Of a stretch of 64,000 nucleotides of DNA, positions 42,389 to 51,645 are shown piece by piece. A program made the translations under genes and the position numbers. The notes beneath the pieces are model-generated. The model saw nothing but the letters and a program-made list of their open reading frames with translations. It had not been told where the DNA came from and ran no database searches. Each line of letters starts with the position of its first letter. Position 1 is the stretch's first letter. The DNA is from an uncultured Prevotella sp. GTDB taxonomy: Bacteria; Bacteroidota; Bacteroidia; Bacteroidales; Bacteroidaceae. The stretch is from contig CALUFA010000002.1 of NCBI GenBank assembly GCA_944319795.1, forward strand, positions 86,296 through 150,295, in the 5' to 3' direction.

Positions 42389-44243
42389 GCGTGCGTTGGA
42401 GCTGCTTGCGCCGGCGCGCGACTTAGAGTGTGGCATAGCGGCCGTAGACCACGGGGCCGACGCCGTCTACATAGGTGCCGACAACTTCGGCGCGCGCGCC
42501 GCGGCAGGCAACAGCGTCGGCGACATACGCGAGCTGTGCGCCTACGCCCATGTGTTCGGCGTAAGGGTCTACGTAACGGTAAACACCATAATATACGACA
42601 ACGAGACCGCCGAGACCGAGCGGCTGATAACGAGGCTTTACGACGCCGGCGTGGATGCCATTCTCGTACAAGACATGGGCGTGCTGCGCATGGACATCCC
42701 CCCGATAGAACTCCACGCCAGTACGCAGACCGACAACCGCACGGCTGCTAAGGCGGCGTGGCTCGCCCGTAACGGGTTCAGCCGCGTCGTGCTTGCCCGC
42801 GAGCTCTCGGTCGACGAGATAAGAGGCATACACGAGGCCGTTCCGACGGTAGAGCTCGAGGCGTTTGTCCACGGAGCGTTGTGCGTAAGCTATTCGGGCG
42901 TATGTTACGCGTCGCAGTGCTGTTTCCGGCGGAGCGCCAACCGCGGCGAATGCGCCCAGTTCTGCCGCCTGAAGTTCAACCTCGAGGATGCCGACGGGCG
43001 CACTCTCGTGAAAGGGCGCCATCTGTTGTCGCTCAAGGACATGTGCCGCATAGACTGCTTGGAACGGCTGGCCGACGCCGGGGTTACGTCGTTCAAGATA
43101 GAGGGCAGGCTCAAGGACGCCGCTTACGTAAAGAACGTTACGGCCGCATACCGCCTGAAGCTCGACGAGATAATAGCCCGGCGGAGCGGCGAATACCGCC
43201 GTGCGTCGTTCGGACGGTCGGCATATACGTTTACACCGCAGTTGGCGAAAACCTTCAACCGTGGCTTTACGCCTTATTTTGCCGACGGACGCAGGGGCGA
43301 CATTGCGTCGATGGCCACGCCGAAAGCCACGGGCGAGCACGTCGGCCATGTAAAGGAAGTACGCAACGGATGGTTCACCGTGGCCGGAACGGCGGCTTTC
43401 GCCAACGGCGACGGCCTGTGCTTCATCAACAACGCAGGCGACCTGTGCGGATTCAGGGTGAACCGCGCCGACGGCAACAAGATATTCCCACTGAAGATGC
43501 CGGCAGGCCTGGGCCGCGGAACAGAGCTTTACCGCAACCTCGACTACGCCTTCACAAAGGCACTTGAGCACCGCAGCGCGGAGCGCAAGATAGGCGTAAA
43601 CATCGCGTTGGAAGAAACAGCCGGCGGCTTCAGGCTAACGCTGACCGCCGAAAACGGCGCAAGCGCATCGGCGGAAACAACATGCGAAAAGCAAGAGGCG
43701 CTAAAACCGCAGAAGGAGAACGCCGCGCGCCAGCTATGCAAACTCGGCGGCACGCCGTTTGAGAGCAGAGGCGACATAGAGTTCCGCCCTACGGAATTCA
43801 ACTTCTTCATACCTTCGAGCGTACTCGCCGACATGCGCCGCAAGGCCGTGGAAAGCCTCGCAGACGAACTGCGCAGCAGGCTTCCACAACGGCATGAGCA
43901 ACGCCCCACCCCCATAAACGCCGCCATTACCGACGCGCTACGCTATCCCGAAGGCTTCGGCTACATGCACAACGTGGCCAACAGGCTCGCCCGTAAATTC
44001 TACGCCGACGGCGGACAAGACAACATACCAAGAGCATACGAGCTACAACGTGTAGACGGAGCCATGCTTATGCAGTGCCGCCACTGCATAAAATATTCGC
44101 TCGGCATGTGCGCAAAACACGGCGGGCATAGCGGAGGCTGGCGCGAACCGCTCTACCTGCGCATGGACGACGGACGGCGGTTCAGGCTCAAATTCGACTG
44201 CCGTAATTGCCAAATGGAAGTTTTCGACGAACAACATAACTAA
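42366..44243 (+). CDS. U32 family peptidase-like protein (RlhA/YdcP-like)
   Basis: 625 residues. The N-terminal U32 domain reads ELLAPARDLECGIAAVDHGADAVY, VTVNTIIYDNE, LHASTQTDNRTA and the signature ELEAFVHGALCVSYSGVCY, followed by the cysteine set CYASQCCFRRSANRGECAQFCR, which in relatives binds an iron-sulfur cluster. The length and C-terminal half (including a late zinc-like CRHCIKYSLGMC) fit the RlhA/YdcP branch that hydroxylates 23S rRNA, rather than a true protease; that role is inference. Its start overlaps metA, and its stop codon overlaps the next ATG. Confidence 0.9.
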   Translation: MTSTRSDKRALELLAPARDLECGIAAVDHGADAVYIGADNFGARAAAGNSVGDIRELCAYAHVFGVRVYVTVNTIIYDNETAETERLITRLYDAGVDAILVQDMGVLRMDIPPIELHASTQTDNRTAAKAAWLARNGFSRVVLARELSVDEIRGIHEAVPTVELEAFVHGALCVSYSGVCYASQCCFRRSANRGECAQFCRLKFNLEDADGRTLVKGRHLLSLKDMCRIDCLERLADAGVTSFKIEGRLKDAAYVKNVTAAYRLKLDEIIARRSGEYRRASFGRSAYTFTPQLAKTFNRGFTPYFADGRRGDIASMATPKATGEHVGHVKEVRNGWFTVAGTAAFANGDGLCFINNAGDLCGFRVNRADGNKIFPLKMPAGLGRGTELYRNLDYAFTKALEHRSAERKIGVNIALEETAGGFRLTLTAENGASASAETTCEKQEALKPQKENAARQLCKLGGTPFESRGDIEFRPTEFNFFIPSSVLADMRRKAVESLADELRSRLPQRHEQRPTPINAAITDALRYPEGFGYMHNVANRLARKFYADGGQDNIPRAYELQRVDGAMLMQCRHCIKYSLGMCAKHGGHSGGWREPLYLRMDDGRRFRLKFDCRNCQMEVFDEQHN

Positions 44244-45253
44244 TGAACACGCGCATATATATAAATAAGGTGGTGGTTAAAACGCTCGTTGCAGTAGTTG
44301 CAGCGGTGTTTTTAGCCGGTTGCCAACGGCCCGAAACCTCCCCTGCCGACTTGTCTGAGCTGACAGACAAACAAGCCGACTCGCTGCTTTTCGCCGAAAA
44401 GCATCATTATTCGGTTAATTACAACTTCGTAGTCAAGGCCGATTCGGTTTGCCTTATAAGGCAACAGCCGGAAGAGATCGTCAGCCGTATGGCCACCGAC
44501 ACCGTAGCCGTTTACCGCCACGAGCACATCGCCGTGGCAGACATCAGGATCATACCGGCAGACTCTATCGACTCAGTTTGGGTGCAAGTGGCACGCGACC
44601 AAGCCACTTTCGGTTGGATTCATGAGTCGGTCCTGCTGCCGTCCGTCGTGCCCAGCGACCCGATTTCGCAATTCATTTCAACATTCTCCGACGTGCATCT
44701 GCTGATATTCCTCATCACGATAAGCGTCATCGCCGTAGCCTACCTGATGCGGACGATATTCCGCCGCAACGCTAAGATTGTGCATTTCAACGACATAAGC
44801 TCGTTCTACCCGACCCTGCTTGCGCTAACCGTAGCCACGAGTGCAACCCTATACGCCAGCATACAGACGTTCGCGCCCGACATGTGGCAGCACTTTTACT
44901 ATCATCCTACGCTCAACCCGTTCAACGTTCCGCCGTTGCTCAGTGTCTTCCTCGTAACATTCTGGGCTATGCCGATCGTCGCATTAGCGTGCGTCGACGT
45001 GGTACGCAGCCTCCTTCCGACGGGTGAAGCCTTCCTGTATCTTTGCGGACTGGCCGGCGTTTGCGCCGTAAATTACATTATTTTCAGCCTTTCCACATTA
45101 TATTTTATCGGCTATCCGCTTTACGCCGCCTATCTGCTGTTCGCCGTGCGGCGCTACGTTACGCGCTTCCGCGCCGCCTACGTGTGCGGATATTGCGGCT
45201 CACCGATGACGGGAAAAGGGCGATGCCCGTCGTGCGGAAGGGAAAACTACTGA
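44243..45253 (+). CDS. Membrane lipoprotein with C-terminal zinc ribbon
   Basis: 336 residues. An N-terminal signal with lipobox VFLAGCQRPE, a periplasmic beta-rich part with VWVQVARDQATFGWIHESVL (SH3-like), then about five transmembrane segments between residues 150 and 315 and a cytoplasmic CxxC-x10-CxxC zinc ribbon (CGYCGSP...CPSCGRENY). I do not recognise a named family for the whole. The TAATG junction with the U32 gene indicates coupled translation. Confidence 0.82.
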   Translation: MNTRIYINKVVVKTLVAVVAAVFLAGCQRPETSPADLSELTDKQADSLLFAEKHHYSVNYNFVVKADSVCLIRQQPEEIVSRMATDTVAVYRHEHIAVADIRIIPADSIDSVWVQVARDQATFGWIHESVLLPSVVPSDPISQFISTFSDVHLLIFLITISVIAVAYLMRTIFRRNAKIVHFNDISSFYPTLLALTVATSATLYASIQTFAPDMWQHFYYHPTLNPFNVPPLLSVFLVTFWAMPIVALACVDVVRSLLPTGEAFLYLCGLAGVCAVNYIIFSLSTLYFIGYPLYAAYLLFAVRRYVTRFRAAYVCGYCGSPMTGKGRCPSCGRENY

Positions 45254-45293
45254 TTCGCCGTCCTGAAAACGCAAAAATCATAATAAATGATGA

Positions 45294-45324
45294 TTGTATG
45301 CGTTGACGATTATCGCTAACTTTG
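45294..45324 (+). promoter_or_regulatory. Promoter of TonB-dependent receptor 2
   Basis: TTG (45294-45296), 20 bp, TAACTTTG (45317-45324); 32 bp leader to the ATG. Confidence 0.65.
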
Positions 45325-45356
45325 CAGGCGCAAATTTTTAAAGCAAAAGTTAGACG

Positions 45357-47822
45357 ATGATTGGAAAAATGATTATAACACTGATGCTCCCGGCAGTTTT
45401 CGCAACGTCCGCGCAGGGCGTTCCTCACGCCGGAGAGTATGGCTCATTGGTTCAGTATAACAATAAAACCGACATGGCAAGCATTTCCATCGGAAGCGCC
45501 GGGGCAGACTCTTCACGCGTGTACGACCTCGACGAGGTTGTGGTCGTATCGCAAACGAAAGAACATTTGCTGTTAAGACGGCAGCCGCTCAGTTCATCCG
45601 CGTTGTCCGGCAGCGAGCTTAACGCAATCGGCGCAGACGGCCTCAGCGCACTGAGCGCCTACGTTCCGTCGTTCACGATGCCCGCATACGGTTCGCGCCT
45701 TACGTCGGCTGTTTACGTGCGCGGAATAGGTTCGCGCGTCAACAATCCTGCCGTCGGGATTTACGTCGACGGCATACCGCTCGTAAGCAAGAACTCTTAT
45801 AACTTCCATGTGTACCAACTCGACCGCGCCGACGTGCTCCGTGGCCCCCAAGGCACTCTCTACGGTATGAACACCGAGGGCGGTCTCGTCCGTCTGTTCA
45901 CAAAGAACCCTATGACTTACCAAGGCACCGACATCCGCGCCGGCGTAGGAACGATGCTGCAACGAAACGTCGAGGCTGCCCACTACCATAAGTTCAACGA
46001 GAAGTTAGGAATGTCGGTCGCAGGATTCTACAACGGCTCCAACGGCTTCATGCGCAACGCCGCAACCGGCCGCAGGGCGGACTTAAGCAACGAGGCTGGC
46101 GGCCGCACACGTCTCGTTTACCTGCATGGCAACGGCCTAAAACTCGACTTCACCGCAGATTACCAATACGCAAGGCAAAACGCGTTCCCTTACGGCACGC
46201 TCGACACGCAGAACATGCACGTATCCCAACCTAACACAAACCGCGGAAATACGTATAAACGCAACATGCTAAATACAGGGCTCGGCATAAGTTACAACCG
46301 TGGATTGACGACCTTCAGCTCGCAGACCAGTTACCAATACCTTATCGACCGCATGGACATGGACCAAGACTATCTGCCCGAAGACTATATGCACTTAACC
46401 CAAAAACAACTGATGAATGCCCTGACACAAGAGTTCACACTGAAAGGCGGAACTTCCGACACATGGAGGCACACGTCTGGAGTGTACTTCTCATACCAAT
46501 GGCTGAAAACCGCAGCACCTGTATATTTCGACCAAGACTTCACCGCACGCATCGCCTCGGGCATCCAGTCGGCAATGTACTCGGCCATGCTCAAGGCCAT
46601 GACTGACCGTTTTACGGCTATGGGGATGCCACAACAGGCTGCGGAAAGCGCAGCAGCAACGGCAATAGAACAGGCAGGCGGAATTTCTGTCGGCGTAGAC
46701 ATGGGAGTTCCGGCAATGTTCCGGACACCTCAAGCCAACCTCGGCGTTTTCCACGAAACCAACCTAAAAATCACACGGCGGCTCACTGCAACGCTCGGAC
46801 TCAGGTACGACTACAACCGCGTAAACGTAAGTTACGACACGGGGGCTTTCATGTCAGTCGACGTAAACGTAATGGGCACAAGCGCGGCGAACACATTGCG
46901 TTCTTCGCTCATCAACAAAACGCACGACGGTTACAGCCAACTCCTGCCCAAAATAGGTCTCACATTCGATGTCGACGACAACGGCAGCAATGTCTACGCA
47001 GTAGTAAGCAAAGGTTACAGGGCCGGCGGATACAACATACAGATGTTCTCAGACATCCTGCAAAGCGAACTTACAGCCAACGCCCAGCACGCAATGGCCG
47101 GAGATTACGACATCCCCCACTCTACCGAAGATTACGCCCGGGTAAACAAAACAATCACATACAAGCCGGAAGAAAGCTGGAATTACGAACTTGGCGCCCA
47201 CCTCAACCTATTAGGCAACGCCCTACACGCGGACATTTCAGCCTACTGCATGCAGATACGCAACCAGCAGCTGTCGGTCATGGCTGGCACATACGGGTTT
47301 GGAAGAATGATGGTAAACGCCGGGCGTAGCCGCAGCACAGGCGTTGAGACATCACTACGCGGCAATGCCGTAGACGGCAAACTTGACTGGACTGCAACTT
47401 ACTCGTTTACCCATGCGGTGTTCACCGAATACGACGAGACGGCAACCGACGGCTCATCGGTAAGCTACAAAGACAAACGGATACCGTTCGTCCCGGCCCA
47501 TACGCTAAGCGCACGCGCCGACCTTACCCTGCCTTTCGGCAATAACAGCCGGCAAGCAGTAATCGTCGGAGCATCTCTCACTGCGCAAGGACCAACATAT
47601 TGGGATGAAGCAAACACCGTTTCACAAAATTTCTACGCCCTGTTGAACATCCATGCCGGCGTCCGTCTTGGCAAAACTTCATTACGCCTGTGGTGTAGGA
47701 ACTTAACCGACACACGCTATGCAACATTCGCTTTCAGCAGCGCAGCTTCAGGTAAAGAACTTTGGTTCGCACAACGAGGAACGCCTATAAACGCAGGCGT
47801 TGACATACATTTCAGTTTCTGA
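45357..47822 (+). CDS. TonB-dependent receptor (FepA/iron-siderophore-like)
   Basis: 821-residue outer-membrane receptor. A short signal (MIIGK... to SAQG) precedes a TonB-box-like DLDEVVVVSQT; the plug shows YVRGIGSRVNNPAVGIYVDGIP and RADVLRGPQGTLYGMNTEGG, the pattern of siderophore and pigment receptors rather than SusC. The barrel contains an unusual Ala/Met-rich helical insertion (about residues 385-445, MYSAMLKAMTDRFTAMGMPQ...). The C-terminus ends in Phe (VDIHFSF) for BAM recognition. No SusD-like or siderophore genes adjoin, so the ligand stays open. Confidence 0.92.
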   Translation: MIGKMIITLMLPAVFATSAQGVPHAGEYGSLVQYNNKTDMASISIGSAGADSSRVYDLDEVVVVSQTKEHLLLRRQPLSSSALSGSELNAIGADGLSALSAYVPSFTMPAYGSRLTSAVYVRGIGSRVNNPAVGIYVDGIPLVSKNSYNFHVYQLDRADVLRGPQGTLYGMNTEGGLVRLFTKNPMTYQGTDIRAGVGTMLQRNVEAAHYHKFNEKLGMSVAGFYNGSNGFMRNAATGRRADLSNEAGGRTRLVYLHGNGLKLDFTADYQYARQNAFPYGTLDTQNMHVSQPNTNRGNTYKRNMLNTGLGISYNRGLTTFSSQTSYQYLIDRMDMDQDYLPEDYMHLTQKQLMNALTQEFTLKGGTSDTWRHTSGVYFSYQWLKTAAPVYFDQDFTARIASGIQSAMYSAMLKAMTDRFTAMGMPQQAAESAAATAIEQAGGISVGVDMGVPAMFRTPQANLGVFHETNLKITRRLTATLGLRYDYNRVNVSYDTGAFMSVDVNVMGTSAANTLRSSLINKTHDGYSQLLPKIGLTFDVDDNGSNVYAVVSKGYRAGGYNIQMFSDILQSELTANAQHAMAGDYDIPHSTEDYARVNKTITYKPEESWNYELGAHLNLLGNALHADISAYCMQIRNQQLSVMAGTYGFGRMMVNAGRSRSTGVETSLRGNAVDGKLDWTATYSFTHAVFTEYDETATDGSSVSYKDKRIPFVPAHTLSARADLTLPFGNNSRQAVIVGASLTAQGPTYWDEANTVSQNFYALLNIHAGVRLGKTSLRLWCRNLTDTRYATFAFSSAASGKELWFAQRGTPINAGVDIHFSF

Positions 47823-48039
47823 CATTCACGCAAAATATCATGCAATAATCATATCTGGTTCCAGCACGCCCCAAAGGCCGCAAAGAATCCGGCAATACCA
47901 CGTTGATTATCAAATAGTTAAGCATCAACAAACCGTCAATGGCGTTTATACGCCACCGTTCTAATTTCATATTTTCAGACAATAGACAAACAATTATTTA
48001 ATTGATTAATAAGATTTTTTCAAAAAAGTTCGGGAAACA

Positions 48040-48071
48040 TTTGGTGGTTTAAAATAAAATGCCTACCTTTG
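48040..48071 (+). promoter_or_regulatory. tRNA-Lys promoter
   Basis: TTTG (48040-48043), 20 bp, TACCTTTG (48064-48071); canonical. Confidence 0.78.
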
Positions 48072-48102
48072 CACTCGCATTTGAGAAACAACAAATGACG
48101 AG

Positions 48103-48175
48103 GCGCTTGTAGCTCAGTTGGTAGAGCATCTGACTCTTAATCAGAGGGTCCAGGGTTCGAGCCCCTGCAGGCGTA
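48103..48175 (+). tRNA. tRNA-Lys (CTT)
   Basis: 73-nt cloverleaf: acceptor GCGCTTG/CAGGCGT with a G-U end pair, D-arm AGCTCAGTTGGTAGAGC, anticodon stem TCTGA/TCAGA around CTCTTAA (anticodon CTT), T-arm CCAGGGTTCGAGCCCCTG. CCA not encoded. Own promoter and terminator. It marks the left border of the polysaccharide locus. Confidence 0.96.
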
Positions 48176-48177
48176 CA

Positions 48178-48234
48178 AAGAGGACTTCTAAGAGGTTGAT
48201 AATCAAAAACCTTTCCAGAAGTCCTCTTGTTTTT
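48178..48234 (+). terminator. Terminator of tRNA-Lys
   Basis: 12-bp arms aagaggacttct (48178-48189) and agaagtcctctt (48217-48228), loop 27 nt, then GTTTTT. Confidence 0.85.
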
Positions 48235-48394
48235 GTCAACCGTTTGTCAACCGAACTTGATAATCACTGGGCAACGGGAATCTATGGGGCAGCGGATTTT
48301 TTCAAGTATGAAGATATTTATATGAAAAAGAAAAATGCCATAGGACTATGTGAGTTCGGTATAAAAGATTAGGAAATGAAATCATTCTAAAGTG

Positions 48395-48457
48395 TAAGAA
48401 GTCGGTGGCATTCTGTCATCGCCGTTAAGGCGATGACAGAATGCCACCGACTTCTTA
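48395..48457. repeat. Long inverted repeat element, copy 2
   Basis: Perfect 29-bp arms (48395-48423, 48429-48457) with a 5-nt loop. The outer 23 nt of the right arm are identical to copy 1 at 27.1 kb. The 18-nt block TTATATCGAACTGACGTA follows at 48496-48513, as it does after copy 1 (27177-27194). Confidence 0.85.
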
Positions 48458-48562
48458 AATCCAATACAACAACGGTACTTTTTGTGGAATAATCCTTATA
48501 TCGAACTGACGTAGGACTTCTTAAAAGAGTGAATATGTATTAGGTTGATTACGGATATTAAT

Positions 48563-48591
48563 AAAAAAACCTCATTGCAAGTACAATGAGG
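48563..48591 (-). terminator. Terminator at the end of the polysaccharide operon
   Basis: 8-bp stem cctcattg/caatgagg (48570-48577, 48584-48591); on the minus strand it runs into TTTTTTT. It lies about 400 bp past the last gene. Confidence 0.8.
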
Positions 48592-48989
48592 GAAAGAACA
48601 TAAAAACTGTTATTTATAACGTTTTTTACTGAACCATGTTTGATACTCTGCGTATCAAGTCTATTACTTATGCGCACTGTTCTTACGAAAAAGGGAATGA
48701 GTATTTACATAAAAACATGTTATTTTTTTGCGATAAATGTAATATCACAATAAATATAAAAAAAACATTTCAGCACAACAGACTTATGTCTGTTTTAAAG
48801 TTTTTTCAGATGCACAAGTTCGTAATTTTGTTTATCTAAGTCAAAAAGAAAAAAACGTTTTCTTAATTCTACCTATGTATAATCTCGCAAATTTTATCTA
48901 ATTTTGCGAATAACAATGAATTAAAAACATGAAAATCCTACTCATATATATACATTTTTGGACTTACATCATTTTGGAAAAATTCGGAC

Positions 48990-49718
48990 TTAGGCGTTCT
49001 TCTCCCTCCTCACGTTCAAAAGGAAAAGAGGATTGCCGATAACATACCTACGCCACATTCTGCGAGGTTCTTTCATCAGCCGGTAAAGCCATTCTAAAGA
49101 ATGCTCCTGCCACCATTTAGGAGCGCGTTGGTATGTTCCTGCAAAGAAATCGAACACCGCTCCGATAGTGCCCACATGGCAGTGGATATTAAGCTCGTCC
49201 CAATGCGAGTAAGTCCACTTCTCCTGTTTCGGCGCGGTCATCCCTATCCAAAGCAGGTCGGGGTCGGCATCGTTTATCGCTTTTATTATCTCCCCGTTAT
49301 CCTCATCGGTAAATTCCGGCTTGTAAGGCGGAGAGTATGTCACGACTTCGATATTGGGATAAACCTTCTTAGCTTTCTCGAAAATAAGCGACAGCACCTT
49401 CGGCGAGCTGCCCATGAACATACATCGCCCTCCCCGTTCGTTAAGGCGGCACATCTCGAACTCAAACAAGTCCCATCCGGCCACCCTCTCTTTCGGCTGC
49501 GACTTGCACTTAAGCCACCTGCAAGCCTTAATAATGCTCGCCCCGTCAGGTATAAGATAGTCGCCATTCATCAGTGCCTCGGCAAACAGTCCGTCCTTCT
49601 GCGCCGTGTTGAACGAGTGGGCATTTATCGTGTTTATCAACTTCTTACCCTGTGGTATGTCTTTCAATGCATCCTTTGACTCAAGGATGTGTAAATCACT
49701 AAGTCGTAACATAATCAA
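48990..49718 (-). CDS. WecG/TagA/CpsF family glycosyltransferase (GT26)
   Basis: 242 residues. Adds a sugar such as ManNAc(A) or a related residue to a lipid-linked glycan at the cytoplasmic membrane. Family motifs: YLIPDGASIIKACRWL, AGWDLFEF, FMGSSPKVL, WIGMTAPKQEKW, HVGTIGAVFDFFAGTYQRAP and LEWLYRLMKEPRRMWRRY. Start may be MIML or the third residue Met. Last gene of the locus, 27 bp after a GT4 gene; in many clusters WecG/TagA-type enzymes close the operon and link the repeat unit to its carrier. Confidence 0.93.
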   Translation of the reverse strand: MIMLRLSDLHILESKDALKDIPQGKKLINTINAHSFNTAQKDGLFAEALMNGDYLIPDGASIIKACRWLKCKSQPKERVAGWDLFEFEMCRLNERGGRCMFMGSSPKVLSLIFEKAKKVYPNIEVVTYSPPYKPEFTDEDNGEIIKAINDADPDLLWIGMTAPKQEKWTYSHWDELNIHCHVGTIGAVFDFFAGTYQRAPKWWQEHSLEWLYRLMKEPRRMWRRYVIGNPLFLLNVRREKNA

Positions 49719-49745
49719 AATTATTTATTTCGACTTTGCATCTTT

Positions 49746-50795
49746 TTATTTGCAAAGTTCCTTGTAGATTTTCCCGATTTCCTTATTTATCGTGTTTATA
49801 TTGAAAGTTGTTGAAGCAAGCAACGTTGATTGTTTAGATATTTTATCACGTAAACTATTGTCCACAATCATCCTTTTCATCTGTTTTGCCAACATGTTTA
49901 CATCACCGGGATTGAAAAGCAACATATTGGTGTCGTCTTGTGCCACGTCAGGAATACCACCAACAGGTGTAGTTATAACAGGCAAACCATAAGACCAAGC
50001 ATCAAGAACTGACATTGGGAAACCTTCGGCATAACTCGGAAGGCAGAAAATGGTCGCTTCTTTGAAAGCCTTGTCCTTAGTCACGCCAGACACCCATCCC
50101 AAAAACACGGTTTGACTTTTAATACCCGACTCACTTGCAAGTTTCATACCTTGCTCCACCTCTCCATTACCGGCGAACACTATCTGCCAGTCTGGAAAGT
50201 CTGAAGCAATCTTTGCAAAAGCCTTTATCATGTCTCCATAACCTTTTCTGGCATTCACTGTTCCTGCGTAAAGAATCTGTTTCTTCTTGTCATACTTTTG
50301 AGTGGAAATATCAGCCGTACACGGATTATAGACGACACGCACCTTGTCGCCTAATTCAAAGGTGTCATTAACATACTTCTTCCACAATTCCGACAGCACT
50401 ATCACAACATCGGCATTAGTGAAAAGGTAGTGGTAAACTTTCTTGAATTTCCCGTTAATTGTCGTTTCCGGAGAGAACGAATGGAAATGCACTATTGTTT
50501 TCTTCCTGAACAGTTTTGCCAACAACATGAACATGCTTTTACGAAGTGCCGATGGAGGCTCACTTGTATGGATATGCACTATTGCACACGTGGGCAAAAA
50601 AAATATATACGTCAACAATCCACGTATAAGGTAAAACAACTTACATACAGCTCCGCGGTCTATATGTGTCTCTATCCAGCGGCAGTGGTATTTCTTCCAC
50701 TGTTCTCCTGTCTCATGCGCCTTGACAACAGACGTTATGCCGCCGCGCGTCTTCCGCGAAGTTGCGACGACCAATACTTTTGGAATTTTACCCAT
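49746..50795 (-). CDS. GT4 glycosyltransferase
   Basis: 349 residues, retaining GT-B fold. N-terminal half: VLVVATSRKTRGGITSVV (donor/acceptor glycine loop) and IVHIHTSEPP; C-terminal half: ILYAGTVNARKGYGDMIKAF and the nucleotide-sugar site FCLPSYAEGFPMSVLDAWSYG followed by PVITTPVGGIPDV. The EX7E position reads E...D. Cytoplasmic face of the membrane. The sugar cannot be inferred. A 238-bp gap with array R6 separates it from the upstream acetyltransferase. Confidence 0.92.
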   Translation of the reverse strand: MGKIPKVLVVATSRKTRGGITSVVKAHETGEQWKKYHCRWIETHIDRGAVCKLFYLIRGLLTYIFFLPTCAIVHIHTSEPPSALRKSMFMLLAKLFRKKTIVHFHSFSPETTINGKFKKVYHYLFTNADVVIVLSELWKKYVNDTFELGDKVRVVYNPCTADISTQKYDKKKQILYAGTVNARKGYGDMIKAFAKIASDFPDWQIVFAGNGEVEQGMKLASESGIKSQTVFLGWVSGVTKDKAFKEATIFCLPSYAEGFPMSVLDAWSYGLPVITTPVGGIPDVAQDDTNMLLFNPGDVNMLAKQMKRMIVDNSLRDKISKQSTLLASTTFNINTINKEIGKIYKELCK

Positions 50796-50907
50796 AACAA
50801 AAATGATTGTCTTGCTGACTTACGGCAACAACATCGCCGATAAATCAGCCTTGTTCATGATAACCTTAATTCAAGGTTGGCGAAACGTCAATAAAAACAT
50901 TATTCGC

Positions 50908-50988
50908 AAAATGCCACATATTGCGTAACAAAAGGCCACGTTTCATGCGGTAAAAGGACACATATTGCAATGCTATTTACGGCCTTTC
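50908..50988. repeat. 22-bp-period array, copy R6 (4 units, degenerate)
   Basis: Units aaaatgccacatatt, aaaaggccacgtttc, aaaaggacacatatt and a degenerate tatttacggcctttc at exact 22-bp steps; spacers gcgtaac, atgcggt and gcaatgc. It interrupts the polysaccharide operon. Confidence 0.7.
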
Positions 50989-51033
50989 AGATAGGCCTTG
51001 GCTTCATGCCCGTAAATGCTTGAAACCCAGCGA

Positions 51034-51645
51034 CTAACGGTAGACAGCTCTTTGGCGTTCCAGTTCCTCCCGTGTGAACCTTTTGTTTTCGGGATACAAC
51101 AGCCTCTCATGCTCCATAACCTCGTCTACGGTAAACCTGAATTTCAGCACCTTGGCCGGCACTCCGCCGATTATCGAGTAAGGAGGGCAACTCTTCGTGA
51201 CGACAGCCCCGGCTGCAATGACCGAGCCCCGGCCGATGGTCACGCCCTTAAGAATTGTCACATTCGCTCCAGTCCAAACGTCATCCTCGATTATTACGGG
51301 AGCGTCATTTAACGGTAATTTATCATGGCTGTCGATAATGAATTTTCCTACTACGTCTATTCTGTGGTCGCCCGTTATTATTGTAGGATGCGGCCCGAAT
51401 ATAACCTTTTTGCCTATGGTTAACGGTGCTTCCGTGCAGTAAAACGTGCTGCCTTTCGGTATGCTGCTACCGTCGCCGACAGACATATTCCACAGCCCTT
51501 TCAGGTCACTCGACATCGGGCGCAGGTACACGTCATTGCCGCAATGCTTCATGCTGTGTTTATAAAACGGAGACCATAACTTATCCCATAAAAAGGAAAA
51601 TGAAAGGCTGAATTTTACCCCCCCCGAAATAAATTTCTTTAACAT
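51034..51645 (-). CDS. Left-handed beta-helix O-acetyltransferase (WbbJ-like) with poly-G tract
   Basis: 203-residue hexapeptide-repeat acetyltransferase, likely O-acetylating the polysaccharide. Repeats are visible in VIFGPHPTIITGDHRIDVVGK, VIIEDDVWTGANVTILKGVTIGRGSVIAAGAVVTKS and IIGGVPAKVLKF (each about 6-residue periodic; quoted in short parts). Catalytic His is in GDHRID. Codons 7-10 (Ser-Gly-Gly-Val) contain eight consecutive G on the coding strand (51625-51618); loss or gain of one would truncate the protein near its start. Overlaps the upstream acetyltransferase by 7 bp. Confidence 0.92.
   Translation of the reverse strand: MLKKFISGGVKFSLSFSFLWDKLWSPFYKHSMKHCGNDVYLRPMSSDLKGLWNMSVGDGSSIPKGSTFYCTEAPLTIGKKVIFGPHPTIITGDHRIDVVGKFIIDSHDKLPLNDAPVIIEDDVWTGANVTILKGVTIGRGSVIAAGAVVTKSCPPYSIIGGVPAKVLKFRFTVDEVMEHERLLYPENKRFTREELERQRAVYR
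51618..51625 (-). repeat. In-frame poly-G tract (G8)
   Basis: Eight G on the coding strand within the first ten codons of the WbbJ-like acetyltransferase; currently in frame. Confidence 0.95.

Larger units (their letters stand above)
48176..48989. other. Intergenic region between tRNA-Lys and polysaccharide locus
   Basis: About 810 bp. Left to right: tRNA terminator (48178-48234); a stretch with TTTGTCAACCG twice that may be the scar of an older insertion; the second long hairpin element (48395-48457) with its conserved downstream block (48496-48513); a minus-strand terminator (48563-48591); then AT-rich sequence with no credible ORF. No integrase and no second copy of the tRNA 3' end were found. 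Confidence 0.6.

Noticed and set aside
42423-43571. 382-residue minus-strand ORF opposite the U32 gene
   Set aside because: Shadow frame of a GC-rich coding gene; the plus-strand protein has clear family motifs.
48176-48400. tRNA-Lys 3' end as an attachment site of an integrated element
   Set aside because: No integrase gene and no second copy of the tRNA 3' end within the window; the locus to the right is a normal polysaccharide cluster.
48636-48839. 67-residue plus-strand ORF in the AT-rich spacer
   Set aside because: Composition is that of non-coding AT-rich DNA, with no promoter, ribosome-binding site or recognisable domain.
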